Shown: positions 9,644 through 17,766, numbered from the stretch's first letter. The stretch is 64,000 nt of DNA from Cognaticolwellia mytili (GCF_002104475.1 NZ_NBOF01000004.1:124001-188000), one strand, 5' to 3'. Made by a program: numbers and translations. The notes: generated by a model not told the origin, from the letters alone.

Positions 9644-10222
9644 ATGGCACGCCCAAGTATGGCTGGTCAGCGAAAAGAAGAAATTTTGGATGCACTTGAA
9701 ATTTGTATTTTAGAAAAAGGAATTCAAGCCACATCTTTAGAATATTTAGCTGAAACTGCAAAAATGAAACGTACTATTTTACGCCATTATATTGGTAATC
9801 GAGATGAAATAATTTGCGCCTTAAGTGCCAGGTGGACAGCAGCATATGCGCAACAATGGCAAGATACGTTAACTTGGCTACCAACCAATAATCGCGCTGA
9901 TGCGCTGATAGATATATTGTTTTCCTCTCGCTCATCTGAACATATAAATAAAACTATTATTGGCGAAGCCTTATTTTCAGAAGCTAAACGATTGCCAGAG
10001 ATTAAGCTTGACCAAGAAAAAATAATGGCAGAGTTTACCTCTCATTTAATTACAGAGTTAAGTAGCCAATATCCAAATGCCGTAGATGAAAAAGTGGAAT
10101 TAGTGGCTGTTGGTGCCTATGCTAACTATTTAATGAGTGAATCTTTATTACCGCTAGCAATGATAGATGAAGTGATTACATTAAAGAAATCAACTCTACT
10201 TTTACTTTCTACACTCGCTTAG
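9644..10222 (+). CDS. TetR/AcrR-family transcriptional regulator
   Basis: A 192-residue repressor-type protein. The N-terminal helix-turn-helix spans about residues 7-52, with EILDALEICILEKGIQATSLEYLAETAKMKRTILRHYIGNRDEII matching the TetR DNA-binding pattern; the rest is an all-helical ligand-binding domain of normal size. AAGGAG sits seven bases before the chosen ATG, whereas an in-frame ATG 30 bases upstream has no such site. It is flanked by two copies of the same TTGTCA-N3-TGACAA palindrome, one in each direction, so it probably represses itself, the divergent haem lipoprotein and the downstream GyrI-like/desaturase genes. The inducer is not known; a lipophilic substrate of the membrane hydroxylase is a reasonable guess. 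Confidence 0.92.
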   Translation: MARPSMAGQRKEEILDALEICILEKGIQATSLEYLAETAKMKRTILRHYIGNRDEIICALSARWTAAYAQQWQDTLTWLPTNNRADALIDILFSSRSSEHINKTIIGEALFSEAKRLPEIKLDQEKIMAEFTSHLITELSSQYPNAVDEKVELVAVGAYANYLMSESLLPLAMIDEVITLKKSTLLLLSTLA

Positions 10223-10233
10223 TTTTAAAACAT

Positions 10234-10260
10234 AGTTGTTTGTCATATTGACAATCAACT
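10234..10260. promoter_or_regulatory. Second TetR operator candidate
   Basis: AGTTGTTTGTCA (10234-10245) and TGACAATCAACT (10249-10260) form a 12-base inverted repeat with a single mismatch around TAT. It shares the TTGTCA-N3-TGACAA core with 9560-9580 and covers the -35 box of the downstream promoter, an arrangement expected for repression. Confidence 0.75.
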
Positions 10261-10276
10261 ATGTTTTCTGTATATT
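10248..10276 (+). promoter_or_regulatory. Near-consensus sigma-70 promoter of the GyrI-like/hydroxylase operon
   Basis: TTGACA (10248-10253), a 17-base spacer and TATATT (10271-10276) give an almost ideal promoter. An ATG at 10261 falls in the spacer and so cannot be the start of the downstream gene, which supports the later ATG at 10309. Confidence 0.75.
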
Positions 10277-10308
10277 CTACGCATCTAAACGTATTTTATG
10301 AGTATTCT

Positions 10309-10926
10309 ATGAGTTTATTTACTTCGATTCTAACCAGCATCATTATTGTACTAGCCGTGTGGTTTGGTGTGATTTATCAACCGACACCATCCTATGCAAA
10401 ACCGATCGCATCATCTACGACTACAGAAGCCACTGAAAATAATGCGGCAAATGAATCGGTGTTATCTCAGGCGAAAGCTATCAGTGATAAGGCAAAAAGA
10501 AGTTTGAAAAATCAGGTAAATAATACACCTGTTAATAATATCGCTGGCGTTCAGCAGCATATGATGATTAGTGATGTTGGTAAGCTTTGGTCTCAATTTG
10601 ATCGTAATCAATCACTACACTCAAAACTTAAGGATTACCCGTCAGCAATTTATGTTTTATATCGAAATATTTCGAAGGACTTTACAAATGCTGATATTAC
10701 TATTGGCTACAGCGACCTTGAATTGAAAGCGTCAATGAGTATTACTATTGTACCTAACGGAAATTATCAAAATGTCATTTCAGGTAATGAGCTTTCCGCA
10801 ATTCAGCTAGAAACAGCATGGAAAAAGTTAGATTTTAATCAAAATGTGGTAGCAGTTATTGAGCGTCATCAATTGAATAAAAGTGCTGATGTTATAAATG
10901 TCACTATGCAAGTTCTTTATAAGTAG
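10309..10926 (+). CDS. Membrane-anchored protein with GyrI-like (effector-binding) domain
   Basis: The 205-residue product starts with one hydrophobic segment (SIIIVLAVWFGVIY), then a Ser/Thr/Asn-rich linker, then a C-terminal domain of about 120 residues. The latter resembles GyrI-like/SOUL-type ligand-binding domains: LWSQFDRN, AIYVLYRNISKDFTNADITI, SITIVPNGNYQ and ETAWKKLDF appear in the usual order, ending in a strand (VINVTMQVLYK). Such domains bind small hydrophobic molecules or hydrolyse adducts. The chosen start follows the promoter; the earlier in-frame ATG lies inside it. It is nine bases upstream of the sterol-desaturase-like gene and surely co-transcribed, so it may handle that enzyme's substrate. 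The domain call is by pattern only. Confidence 0.55.
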   Translation: MSLFTSILTSIIIVLAVWFGVIYQPTPSYAKPIASSTTTEATENNAANESVLSQAKAISDKAKRSLKNQVNNTPVNNIAGVQQHMMISDVGKLWSQFDRNQSLHSKLKDYPSAIYVLYRNISKDFTNADITIGYSDLELKASMSITIVPNGNYQNVISGNELSAIQLETAWKKLDFNQNVVAVIERHQLNKSADVINVTMQVLYK

Positions 10927-10935
10927 GGGGGAGAC

Positions 10936-11829
10936 ATGGAAAGCTTATCGAATATTTTATCTACTGATTTTATCTATGGTTGGCAAGTATGGTTAGATGA
11001 CTGGTTTCTTGTATTTGCCTTAGCGCTATTCGTTATTGAACTACTTAGATATACCATTAAGAAAAAAATGTCATGGAACCTATTGGGGGATAGTGTTGCC
11101 AACTACGCTACGTTAGCAATGTTTATTGTTATTGTTGCGTTAATAGCTGGGGTATATGCCGGTGTTTTCTTTTATGTTTATGACAATTTTCGATTGGTGG
11201 AATTGCCACTTACTGGTTGGACTATTTTAGCCTGTATTGTACTTGCTGATTTAGCTTATTACTGGGAGCATCGATTTTTACATATGAATGGTTTTGGTTG
11301 GGCAACACATACGGTTCATCATAGTTCGCCACACTTTAATATTTCAGTTGCCTATCGACATGGTCCAATGGATTGGTTTTTTCCATTATTCTTCTACTTG
11401 CCACTTGCGTTGCTAGGCTTTAACCCTGTTATTATATTTTTAGCTGAGGTTATTGTGCAAATTTATCAAACGTTATTACATACTGAAGCTGTGAAAAAAT
11501 TACCTAAGCCAATAGAAGCTATTTTTAACACACCGTCACATCATCGTGTGCATCATGCAACAAATAAGCAATATTTAGATAAGAATTATGCTGGCATATT
11601 TATAATTTGGGACAAGATGTTTGGTAGCTTTGCTGAAGAAAAAGAAACGGTAAACTATGGCGTGTTTCCAAGGATTAACAGTGTTAACCCTCTGAAAGTT
11701 TTCTTTTCGGGTTATGGTAAGTTTATTCAGCGTTTATGGCATGCGCCATCGTGGTCGTATAGATGTAAATTGTTTTTCAAATCGCCGACGTGGGCATGGC
11801 AACAAGAGCAACAAGAAAAAAAGCAATAA
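10936..11829 (+). CDS. Sterol desaturase / fatty acid hydroxylase superfamily membrane protein
   Basis: An integral membrane di-iron oxygenase of 297 residues. Three to four membrane segments frame the histidine clusters HRFLH (about 113-117), HTVHHS (about 126-131) and HHRVHH (about 202-207), which bind two irons in this superfamily and activate oxygen for hydroxylation or desaturation of lipids. The order and spacing fit the bacterial COG3000 group, whose substrates include sterols, fatty acids, carotenoids and alkylglycerols. It is the last gene of the TetR-controlled unit and is followed by a strong terminator. Because an alkylglycerone-phosphate-synthase-like cluster lies elsewhere in this window, an alkylglycerol monooxygenase role is worth considering but is not shown. 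Confidence 0.88.
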   Translation: MESLSNILSTDFIYGWQVWLDDWFLVFALALFVIELLRYTIKKKMSWNLLGDSVANYATLAMFIVIVALIAGVYAGVFFYVYDNFRLVELPLTGWTILACIVLADLAYYWEHRFLHMNGFGWATHTVHHSSPHFNISVAYRHGPMDWFFPLFFYLPLALLGFNPVIIFLAEVIVQIYQTLLHTEAVKKLPKPIEAIFNTPSHHRVHHATNKQYLDKNYAGIFIIWDKMFGSFAEEKETVNYGVFPRINSVNPLKVFFSGYGKFIQRLWHAPSWSYRCKLFFKSPTWAWQQEQQEKKQ

Positions 11830-11866
11830 CAATTTGGCTTATGAGCTAAGTTTGTAAACCAGTAAA

Positions 11867-11901
11867 AATAAAGCCTCAATTAATCGTTGAGGCTTTATTT
11901 T
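11867..11901. terminator. Strong terminator, probably bidirectional
   Basis: AATAAAGCCTCAA (11867-11879) pairs perfectly with TTGAGGCTTTATT (11887-11899), followed by a T run on the plus strand and preceded by an A-rich stretch that serves the convergent VF530 gene. Confidence 0.85.
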
Positions 11902-11927
11902 TTTGAGCAGCTTAAAGACAAAATAAT

Positions 11928-12461
11928 TTATCGTGGTGCGTTTGAGTAAGGGTCAAACGACTTATTGCTATTTGAGTTATCACTTGATGATTCACGAGAA
12001 GTTGCTTTACTATCATTACGCGATCTTTCAGGGCGATTATTTTCTCGATTACGCCCTTGGTTATATTCTTTTTTATGCTCAGGTTTACTGCGGTGAGTTT
12101 CTTTAAAGCTATCTTTGCTTAACGGTACAATAGCTTCACCTTTTACTAATACTTTTGGCTCTTTGGCTTTTATATGCAAAGGAATAATACGCTGACGTGG
12201 TGGAATTTCGAATTCATCTTCACCTGGCTCAGGTAAGTTCTTATAACTATATAAGTAGAAGCGTTCGAGTGTTTCTCTTGCCCACTCAGTTTTACGTAAA
12301 AACTTTAAGCTTGATATAACGCTGGGGTTATTTTTAAAACATTTTATTCGCGTGTACTCTGCCAAAATATCAAAGCCATAATGCGTTATTAGTTCATTTA
12401 GCAAAATGTCTAATTTTAATCCGTGTAAAGGGTTATTTAATTGTTCGTTTTCTTGACTCAT
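11928..12461 (-). CDS. VF530-family DNA-binding protein with long disordered tail
   Basis: Residues of about 9-72 (NPLHGLKLDILLNELITHYG through SLKFLRKTEWARETLERFYL) match the compact helical VF530/DUF2132 fold, which is proposed to bind DNA. Family members are normally only about 70-90 residues long; here another 100 residues follow that are rich in Arg, Asn, Ser and Glu (NRENNRPERSRNDSKATSRE), look intrinsically disordered and may add nucleic-acid binding. The internal ATG just before SQENEQLNNPLHG was chosen because the domain begins there; an upstream in-frame start would add 13 residues. It is convergent with the hydroxylase operon. Confidence 0.8.
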   Translation of the reverse strand: MSQENEQLNNPLHGLKLDILLNELITHYGFDILAEYTRIKCFKNNPSVISSLKFLRKTEWARETLERFYLYSYKNLPEPGEDEFEIPPRQRIIPLHIKAKEPKVLVKGEAIVPLSKDSFKETHRSKPEHKKEYNQGRNRENNRPERSRNDSKATSRESSSDNSNSNKSFDPYSNAPR

Positions 12462-12648
12462 TGTTGACTTAGTTTGGCTGAACTTGTCGATATTATACAC
12501 CTAAATGCCAGTGTTATAAGCGTTGATTTTCTCTCAATGTTAAGTTGTTGTGAAAATTAAGCCTATAAAGCGTTATATCCCCTTATGTTAAATGTTGTAC
12601 ACTAAGTTATTAACTAAATAATAACTTATAAAATCTACGGAATTCATT

Positions 12649-13206
12649 ATGAAAAAACTTATCGTGCTATTAACTATTTCAACTTTAAGCACTTCTGTAC
12701 TTGCACAAGAAACAAGCTGGCTAGATAGTTTGAAAAACTTGGTTGGTTTAGGTGAAACTAAAGAGCAAAGCGTAGACGCTAATGCTTCAGCAATGCCAAG
12801 CACTGATGGTTTAGTTGATATGTTAACAGGTTCATTAGATGTTAATAGTGATCAAGCGTCTGGTGGCATGGGGGCTATTTTAAATTATGTTAAAAATAAT
12901 GTTTCTGCAGAGCAATTTGGCCAACTTGCTAAATCATTACCTGGCGTAGAAGGCCTTGTTGGTCAAATGCCTGATATTAGCAAGCTTAGCTCTGGCGAAG
13001 GCTTAGGTGGATTGCTTGATAAAGCGTCAGAGTATAGCGATTCATTAAAATCAATTAATGACGTAAAAAAACAATTTGAAGCATTAGGTTTAAAACCAGA
13101 AATGATCAGCAGCTTTATTTCTAGCGCTCAAAGCTACTTAGATACTGAGCAAGGCCAACAAGCTAAACAAGTTTTGACCGACGGTTTAGGTAAATTATTG
13201 GGTTAA
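12649..13206 (+). CDS. DUF2780 (VcgC/VcgE-like) secreted protein
   Basis: The 185-residue product has a signal peptide (MKKLIVLLTISTLSTSVLAQ) followed by a Gly/Ser/Leu-rich helical region. MGAILNYVKNNVSAEQFGQL, LPGVEGLVGQMPDISKLSSG and ALGLKPEMISSFISSAQSYL match the DUF2780 pattern seen in Vibrio VcgC/VcgE proteins. The function of the family is unknown; it is likely periplasmic. It is monocistronic, with a hairpin terminator after the stop. Confidence 0.8.
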   Translation: MKKLIVLLTISTLSTSVLAQETSWLDSLKNLVGLGETKEQSVDANASAMPSTDGLVDMLTGSLDVNSDQASGGMGAILNYVKNNVSAEQFGQLAKSLPGVEGLVGQMPDISKLSSGEGLGGLLDKASEYSDSLKSINDVKKQFEALGLKPEMISSFISSAQSYLDTEQGQQAKQVLTDGLGKLLG

Positions 13207-13269
13207 TTTCGCCTTTGTGTTAACTAATCGTTTTTATAAGATTACTTAGTTAGCTATTAACTTAATTCG

Positions 13270-13312
13270 AAAGCACGCTGTGGTAAATTATTTTTACTAC
13301 AGGGTGCTTTTT
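13270..13312 (+). terminator. Hairpin terminator after the DUF2780 gene
   Basis: AAAGCAC (13270-13276) pairs with GTGCTTT (13304-13310), with further CTGT/ACAG and GTA/TAC pairing inside interrupted by two mismatches, then a T-rich run. Confidence 0.6.
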
Positions 13313-13366
13313 CATTTTATACACAGTAACAAAACTTATTAGATGAAATGCAAAAAGGAAATAATG

Positions 13367-14530
13367 ATGTTAAGACGGCGTTTTATAAAAAACCTTGCAG
13401 GTTATAGCTCCATTTCTATTTTAGGTGGCTGTTCAGCTACTTCGTTTTCAAGGGCTTTACTATCTGACCCACTAAGCCAGCAGAGCCCAGCTAGTAAGTC
13501 TAAACGACTTTATGTCGATGGTTTGTCATTTATTCCTGAAGATGTTTTAGATGTGAAAGCATCACAAGTTGATAGTTATATCGCGGATATCTCTGCCATT
13601 GAAGAAGTACAACTAGCTGATGGTAGTGTAAATTATAAACGTACTTATCAGGCTTGCATGAAAAGTATCAAAGAAAAAAGGGCACAAATGTTGGCGAGCC
13701 CCAATATTTATCAAATAGCGGAAACGGGTAGTGATATTCTTGTTGCGAAAGCAGATGATAAATGCGCGGTTTTTTTTCAAATTCAAGGGGCTGATTGTGT
13801 AGAAGGTAGTCTTGAACAAGTTGACGAATTTCATCAGCTTGGTTTAAGAGTGTTACAGCTAACCCATCATTATAATAATTTATATGCCGGCGGCGCACTA
13901 AGTCTTGAACAAAAAGGGTTAAGCCAACAAGGTTTAGCGTTAATTGATAAGTTAGAAAGCAAAAAGATGCTGATTGACTTATCACATTCAAGTGCTGTCA
14001 GTGCTGAAAATACGTTAGCAAGGGCAAAAGGACCTATAGTTCAAACACATGGGGCGGCTCGAGCAATTATTAATAACGCTCGCTGTACACCTGATCATAT
14101 TTTAAAAGGCATTGCTGATAGCGGCGGTGTATTTGGCGTGTTTATGATGTCGTGGTGGTTAACTAATGACAAAACTCCAAGGCCTGAACATTATATAAAT
14201 CACTTAAAGCATGTGCGCAATGTTGCGGGTATTGATGCCGTAGCCATCGCTAACGATTACCCGTTACGTGGTCATGAAAATGCCTTAGCATCAGGCAATA
14301 ATAATGCCGTTGCTATTCAAGGTTATGATAGCTGGTGGCAAGGTTTAGGTAAAAAAGGCGTGTTAGGTTTTGATCAAGATGTTAGTCATATTGTTATTCC
14401 TGAGTTAAATCATATTAAACGCATGCGTTCAATTGAGTATCAACTATTAAAAGCGAAATTTACCCATACAGAAATAGACAAAATTATGGGGAAGAATTGG
14501 CAGCGGGTTTTGGTTGACGTTTTGGGCTAG
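13367..14530 (+). CDS. Peptidase M19 (renal dipeptidase) homologue with Tat/lipoprotein signal and lost zinc ligands
   Basis: The 387-residue product begins with a twin-arginine signal and lipobox (LRRRFIKNLAGYSSISILGGC), so it is probably exported folded and lipid-anchored. The M19 fold is recognisable from LRVLQLTHHYNN, KMLIDLSHSS, VQTHGAARAIINNARC, GIDAVAIANDYP and the C-terminal MGKNWQRVL. However, the usual DGHND of the first strand is DGLSF, and the bridging Glu of the GIEGG segment is Gln (FQIQGAD). Compared with renal dipeptidase, ligands His20, Asp22 and Glu125 are absent while His198 and His219 remain, so a di-zinc peptidase seems unlikely. The later of two adjacent ATGs was chosen for its seven-base spacing from AAGGA. 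A C-S lyase gene follows after 81 bases. Confidence 0.8.
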   Translation: MLRRRFIKNLAGYSSISILGGCSATSFSRALLSDPLSQQSPASKSKRLYVDGLSFIPEDVLDVKASQVDSYIADISAIEEVQLADGSVNYKRTYQACMKSIKEKRAQMLASPNIYQIAETGSDILVAKADDKCAVFFQIQGADCVEGSLEQVDEFHQLGLRVLQLTHHYNNLYAGGALSLEQKGLSQQGLALIDKLESKKMLIDLSHSSAVSAENTLARAKGPIVQTHGAARAIINNARCTPDHILKGIADSGGVFGVFMMSWWLTNDKTPRPEHYINHLKHVRNVAGIDAVAIANDYPLRGHENALASGNNNAVAIQGYDSWWQGLGKKGVLGFDQDVSHIVIPELNHIKRMRSIEYQLLKAKFTHTEIDKIMGKNWQRVLVDVLG

Positions 14531-14611
14531 ATGGAACGTTTTCTCAAAAAGTCTTCGTCTTTATAGGTTTGGTTTCGTCTTACAGGTTATTCCTATAGGA
14601 GATTAGATTTT

Positions 14612-15829
14612 ATGAAATTTGAAGAAAAGAAAAGTGCAGCACAAAATAGCTTTATTCGTAATAGCCAATCAATGCTAAAAAATATTTTTGGCACCACAGA
14701 CGTTACACCGTTTTGGATAGCAGATATGGATTTTACAATCGCTGAGCCAATTCAAAAAGAATTACAACGACTTGTTGAGCGTAACCAGTATGCCTATGAG
14801 TCTGACACTTGCGGTGTTTTTGAAGCCATCACCAATTGGTATCAGCGCCGACATAACTTAACTTTAAACGTTGAACATTTTGTACAAGTGCCTGGTGTCC
14901 TTGCTGGTATTGCTTTGCTCATTCGTGAACTTACAGAAAAAGGTGATGGGGTTTTGATCCAAACGCCTGCATATCATCAGTTTTCAAAAGTTATCAGTAG
15001 TGCTGGCCGCGAAGTGGTAAAAAGCCCATTGCAATTAGTGAACGGTAATTATGAAGTTGATTATGATGACTTGGCACAAAAGTTAAGTGCTGAGCATGTG
15101 AAAGTGATGATACTTTGTAATCCACATAACCCCGTTGGTCGAGTTTTGCGGAAAAGTGAAGTTGAAAAAATACAGGCAATAGCTGAGAAGTATGACGTTA
15201 CCATTATCAGTGACGAAATTCATGCTGATATTATTCACAGTGGAAATCGATTCAATAGTCTAATGGCATCTGGCGCTAATAAACATGTTGCTATGATTGG
15301 TTCTCCTGCAAAAACCTTTGGCATGCAAAGTATTTCAAACGGTTATATTTATACGGAAAATCAAGAAATATTCGATACTATGCGTAATCTAACGCGATCA
15401 CTATACCTTGACCACGGTAATGCGCTAACAACTTTTGCCACCATCGCGGCCTTTAACCATGGTGATAGCTGGCTTGATGAGTTGTTGCAATATTTACAAG
15501 AAAGCATTTCTTGGATAACGTTATTCTTATCAGAGCAATTACCCAGTGTAACCATGACGCCAGTTGAAGGTACTTATCAAATTTGGTTAGACTTTTCGGG
15601 CCTTGGCTTTTCAAATAATGGTTTAATAACGTTATTTGCTGACGCTGGCTTTGCCTTATCTCCGGGTAGCTGGTTTGATGATGATGCTGGTCAATTTGCT
15701 CGAATGAATATTGCAGCGCCTAAAGTCGATATTGAAAATGCCTTCAAAAGGCTGAAAGAAACCATTCTTTCGTCGACGGGGCAGTATTCGGCGTGTAGTG
15801 GTGCGTCTTCGTCAGGCGGCTGTTGCTAA
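14612..15829 (+). CDS. MalY/PatB-family PLP-dependent C-S lyase (cystathionine beta-lyase-like)
   Basis: A fold-type I aminotransferase-like protein of 405 residues. TPFWIADMDFTIAEPIQKEL matches the D-V-x-P-x-W-V-A-D-M-D-F opening of MalY/PatB enzymes; LCNPHNPVGRV carries the substrate-binding Asn, ISDEIHADI the cofactor-binding Asp, and SPAKTFGMQSI the Schiff-base lysine. These enzymes cleave cysteine S-conjugates or cystathionine to pyruvate, ammonia and a thiol. An AGGAG site lies ten bases before the ATG. The C-terminus ends in an unusual Ser/Gly/Cys-rich tail (YSACSGASSSGGCC) not typical of the family. It probably shares a transcript with the dipeptidase homologue. Confidence 0.85.
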   Translation: MKFEEKKSAAQNSFIRNSQSMLKNIFGTTDVTPFWIADMDFTIAEPIQKELQRLVERNQYAYESDTCGVFEAITNWYQRRHNLTLNVEHFVQVPGVLAGIALLIRELTEKGDGVLIQTPAYHQFSKVISSAGREVVKSPLQLVNGNYEVDYDDLAQKLSAEHVKVMILCNPHNPVGRVLRKSEVEKIQAIAEKYDVTIISDEIHADIIHSGNRFNSLMASGANKHVAMIGSPAKTFGMQSISNGYIYTENQEIFDTMRNLTRSLYLDHGNALTTFATIAAFNHGDSWLDELLQYLQESISWITLFLSEQLPSVTMTPVEGTYQIWLDFSGLGFSNNGLITLFADAGFALSPGSWFDDDAGQFARMNIAAPKVDIENAFKRLKETILSSTGQYSACSGASSSGGCC

Positions 15830-15892
15830 GTGACTCTGGTTTGTACGCTTAAAGTTAAGTTATTATAAAGTTAATCTAAAGTGATACTGGGC

Positions 15893-15943
15893 AGTAATTA
15901 CTGAGTCAATATAGTAATTACTGAGTCAATATAGTAATTACTG
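15893..15943. repeat. 20-base tandem repeat, 2.5 copies
   Basis: Two identical copies of the 20-base unit agtaattactgagtcaatat (15893-15912 and 15913-15932) are followed by its first 11 bases. The unit contains the palindrome AGTAATTACT. It lies in the promoter region of the small lipoprotein gene and could vary in copy number. Confidence 0.9.
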
Positions 15944-16031
15944 CTTGCGCATATAAAACTATTTTAACTGATTGATTTTTTATTTCCTTATAGTAAATAA
16001 CTGAAGTAACTATATAAAAAGGGTTTAACTT

Positions 16032-16544
16032 TTGACGAAAATTTCAGCAATGTGTAATGTTTTAATTACTTTTACCATTATTCTCTTTAGTGGCTGCGCT
16101 TCCGTAACTCAAAATCACAACGAACTGCTTCAAATCGTTGGAGACTACTTTAATGTGTATTCTCAACGCGATGACTTTAAACGTTTCATGTCTTTTTACG
16201 CTGATAATGCACAATTTGAAGATATTATCTATGGTGCTAGCTTTGAAACTAAACAAGAAATCAAAGAATTTTTAGACTGGGAGCGAGGTGAGTTTTCTGT
16301 TCCATCAGACGAGCGAATTTTAACGATCACAACACAAGTACTAGAAGGGAATACCGCAATAACACAAGGCTTTTTCCATGAATTTAACTACGATGGAAAA
16401 AAACTGGGCCCATGGCTATTTGTCATTATTCAAGAGTTTAATCCCCAGAACAAAATTATTAAGCAAACAGATTGGATTAATTATACACCTAAAGAGGATT
16501 TTTTAGGGGGGGAGAATATGAATAATGTGCTAATTAATAAGTAG
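16032..16544 (+). CDS. SnoaL/NTF2-like lipoprotein
   Basis: The 170-residue product has a lipoprotein signal ending LFSGC. The remainder resembles a SnoaL-type cone fold: VGDYFNVYSQRDDFKRFMSF, FYADNAQFEDIIYGASFETK and GNTAITQGFFHEFNYDGKKL follow the order of helix, helix and curved sheet seen in the NTF2-like family. Such proteins bind small hydrophobic ligands or act as isomerases; no catalytic residues can be assigned. TTG was chosen as the start because an AAGGG-like site lies about eight bases upstream; an ATG six codons on is an alternative that would still keep the lipobox. Confidence 0.6.
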   Translation: MTKISAMCNVLITFTIILFSGCASVTQNHNELLQIVGDYFNVYSQRDDFKRFMSFYADNAQFEDIIYGASFETKQEIKEFLDWERGEFSVPSDERILTITTQVLEGNTAITQGFFHEFNYDGKKLGPWLFVIIQEFNPQNKIIKQTDWINYTPKEDFLGGENMNNVLINK

Positions 16545-16833
16545 TTACATCCAAGCTAGCGCTTAAAACTGAACTGTTAAAGGCTTGTTCAATTTAGCTT
16601 TATTTAAGGAAATTTATTAGCTGTATTATCTCTTTCGCTAAGGTGAAAAAATGAATTCTGATTACTAGCTCACGATTAAGCTGCTAATTTATATTAGCAG
16701 TAAAAGTTATGATAAATAACATTGCTTTAAATGATAATATTCATCGTTGTTGGTACTAAAGTAGCATTCTCCTATCATTAGATTTTCGACAAGATTAACC
16801 TCTTATATTTAACCTTATAGCGATGTCATTTCT

Positions 16834-17766
16834 ATGCTTAATTTATCTAGAATACTAATGTTGATGGCTTTTTCATTAATATTGTTTAGTCAAAGTACAT
16901 TGGCAAATTTTACCAAACTATTAAATTTTGACAGCAACCCAGGTGAGTTAACTGCAAGCTATTTCCCCGATAATAGTAATAATAAGAACCTTGTTGTTTT
17001 ACTACATGGTTGTGTGCAATCAGGGGAGGCTCTAGCGAAGCAAAGTGGTTTTCTTGGACTAGCCGAAACATATGATTTCTCATTGTTAGTACCGCAACAA
17101 AGCCAGAGTAATAATATTAAAAATTGTTTTAATTGGTTTTCAGAACAAGATACTAATAAAAATAGCGGTGAAACGCTTTCAATCGTTAATATGATCACGG
17201 CTTTAAAGCAAAGGCAATTAGCTGATAATGTTTATATTGTTGGCCTATCTGCTGGCGGTGCGATGGTAAGTAGCTTATTGGTTCATTATCCTGACTTATT
17301 TACCGCAGGTGCGGTGATTGCTGGTATTCCATACCCTTGTGCTAATAGCTTGATTAAAGCCATTTCGTGTATGCGTCAAGGACCGCCACAGTCAGCTAGC
17401 GAGCTAGTAAAGGAAATCAATGAATTGATATCAAACCGTAAAAAATTGCCGTCGCTATCGGTCTGGACTGGCGATGTGGACAATGTTGTTAACCCGTTAA
17501 ATGCAGAACGGCTGGCCAACAGTTGGGGTATGATAATAAGCCCGGACGCCACTCCCGTAAAAACATTTCAGCAAGGTTATCAACGTACGCAATGGCGTGA
17601 TGATCAAGGAAAACCTCAGGTTGAGCTAGTTGAAATAGCAAATCTTGGCCACGGTATTCCCGTCAATTCATCAGAAAAAAATGGAGGCAAACAGGGCGAT
17701 TTTTTACTGGAAGCACCCGTTAGTGCCGCAAAAAGCATTATTGATTTTTGGCAAATCAACAAATAA
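16834..17766 (+). CDS. Secreted PHB-depolymerase-family esterase
   Basis: An alpha/beta hydrolase of 310 residues with a signal peptide (LMAFSLILFSQSTLA). LVVLLHGCVQSGE forms the oxyanion-hole strand, GLSAGGAMVSS at about 137-147 carries the nucleophile serine, and NLGHGIPV near the C-terminus supplies the catalytic histidine; an Asp in TGDVDNVV probably completes the triad. The pattern matches the PHB depolymerase/feruloyl esterase family (Esterase_phd), whose members cleave short-chain polyhydroxyalkanoates or other esters. The TonB receptor follows in the same direction after 181 bases, and a hydroxybutyrate dehydrogenase lies 10 kb on, which favours a polyester or oligomer substrate. A non-PHA ester is not excluded. 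Confidence 0.82.
   Translation: MLNLSRILMLMAFSLILFSQSTLANFTKLLNFDSNPGELTASYFPDNSNNKNLVVLLHGCVQSGEALAKQSGFLGLAETYDFSLLVPQQSQSNNIKNCFNWFSEQDTNKNSGETLSIVNMITALKQRQLADNVYIVGLSAGGAMVSSLLVHYPDLFTAGAVIAGIPYPCANSLIKAISCMRQGPPQSASELVKEINELISNRKKLPSLSVWTGDVDNVVNPLNAERLANSWGMIISPDATPVKTFQQGYQRTQWRDDQGKPQVELVEIANLGHGIPVNSSEKNGGKQGDFLLEAPVSAAKSIIDFWQINK

Noticed and set aside
10261-10308. Earlier in-frame ATG for the GyrI-like gene
   Set aside because: It lies between the -35 and -10 boxes of the promoter, so it cannot be in the transcript.
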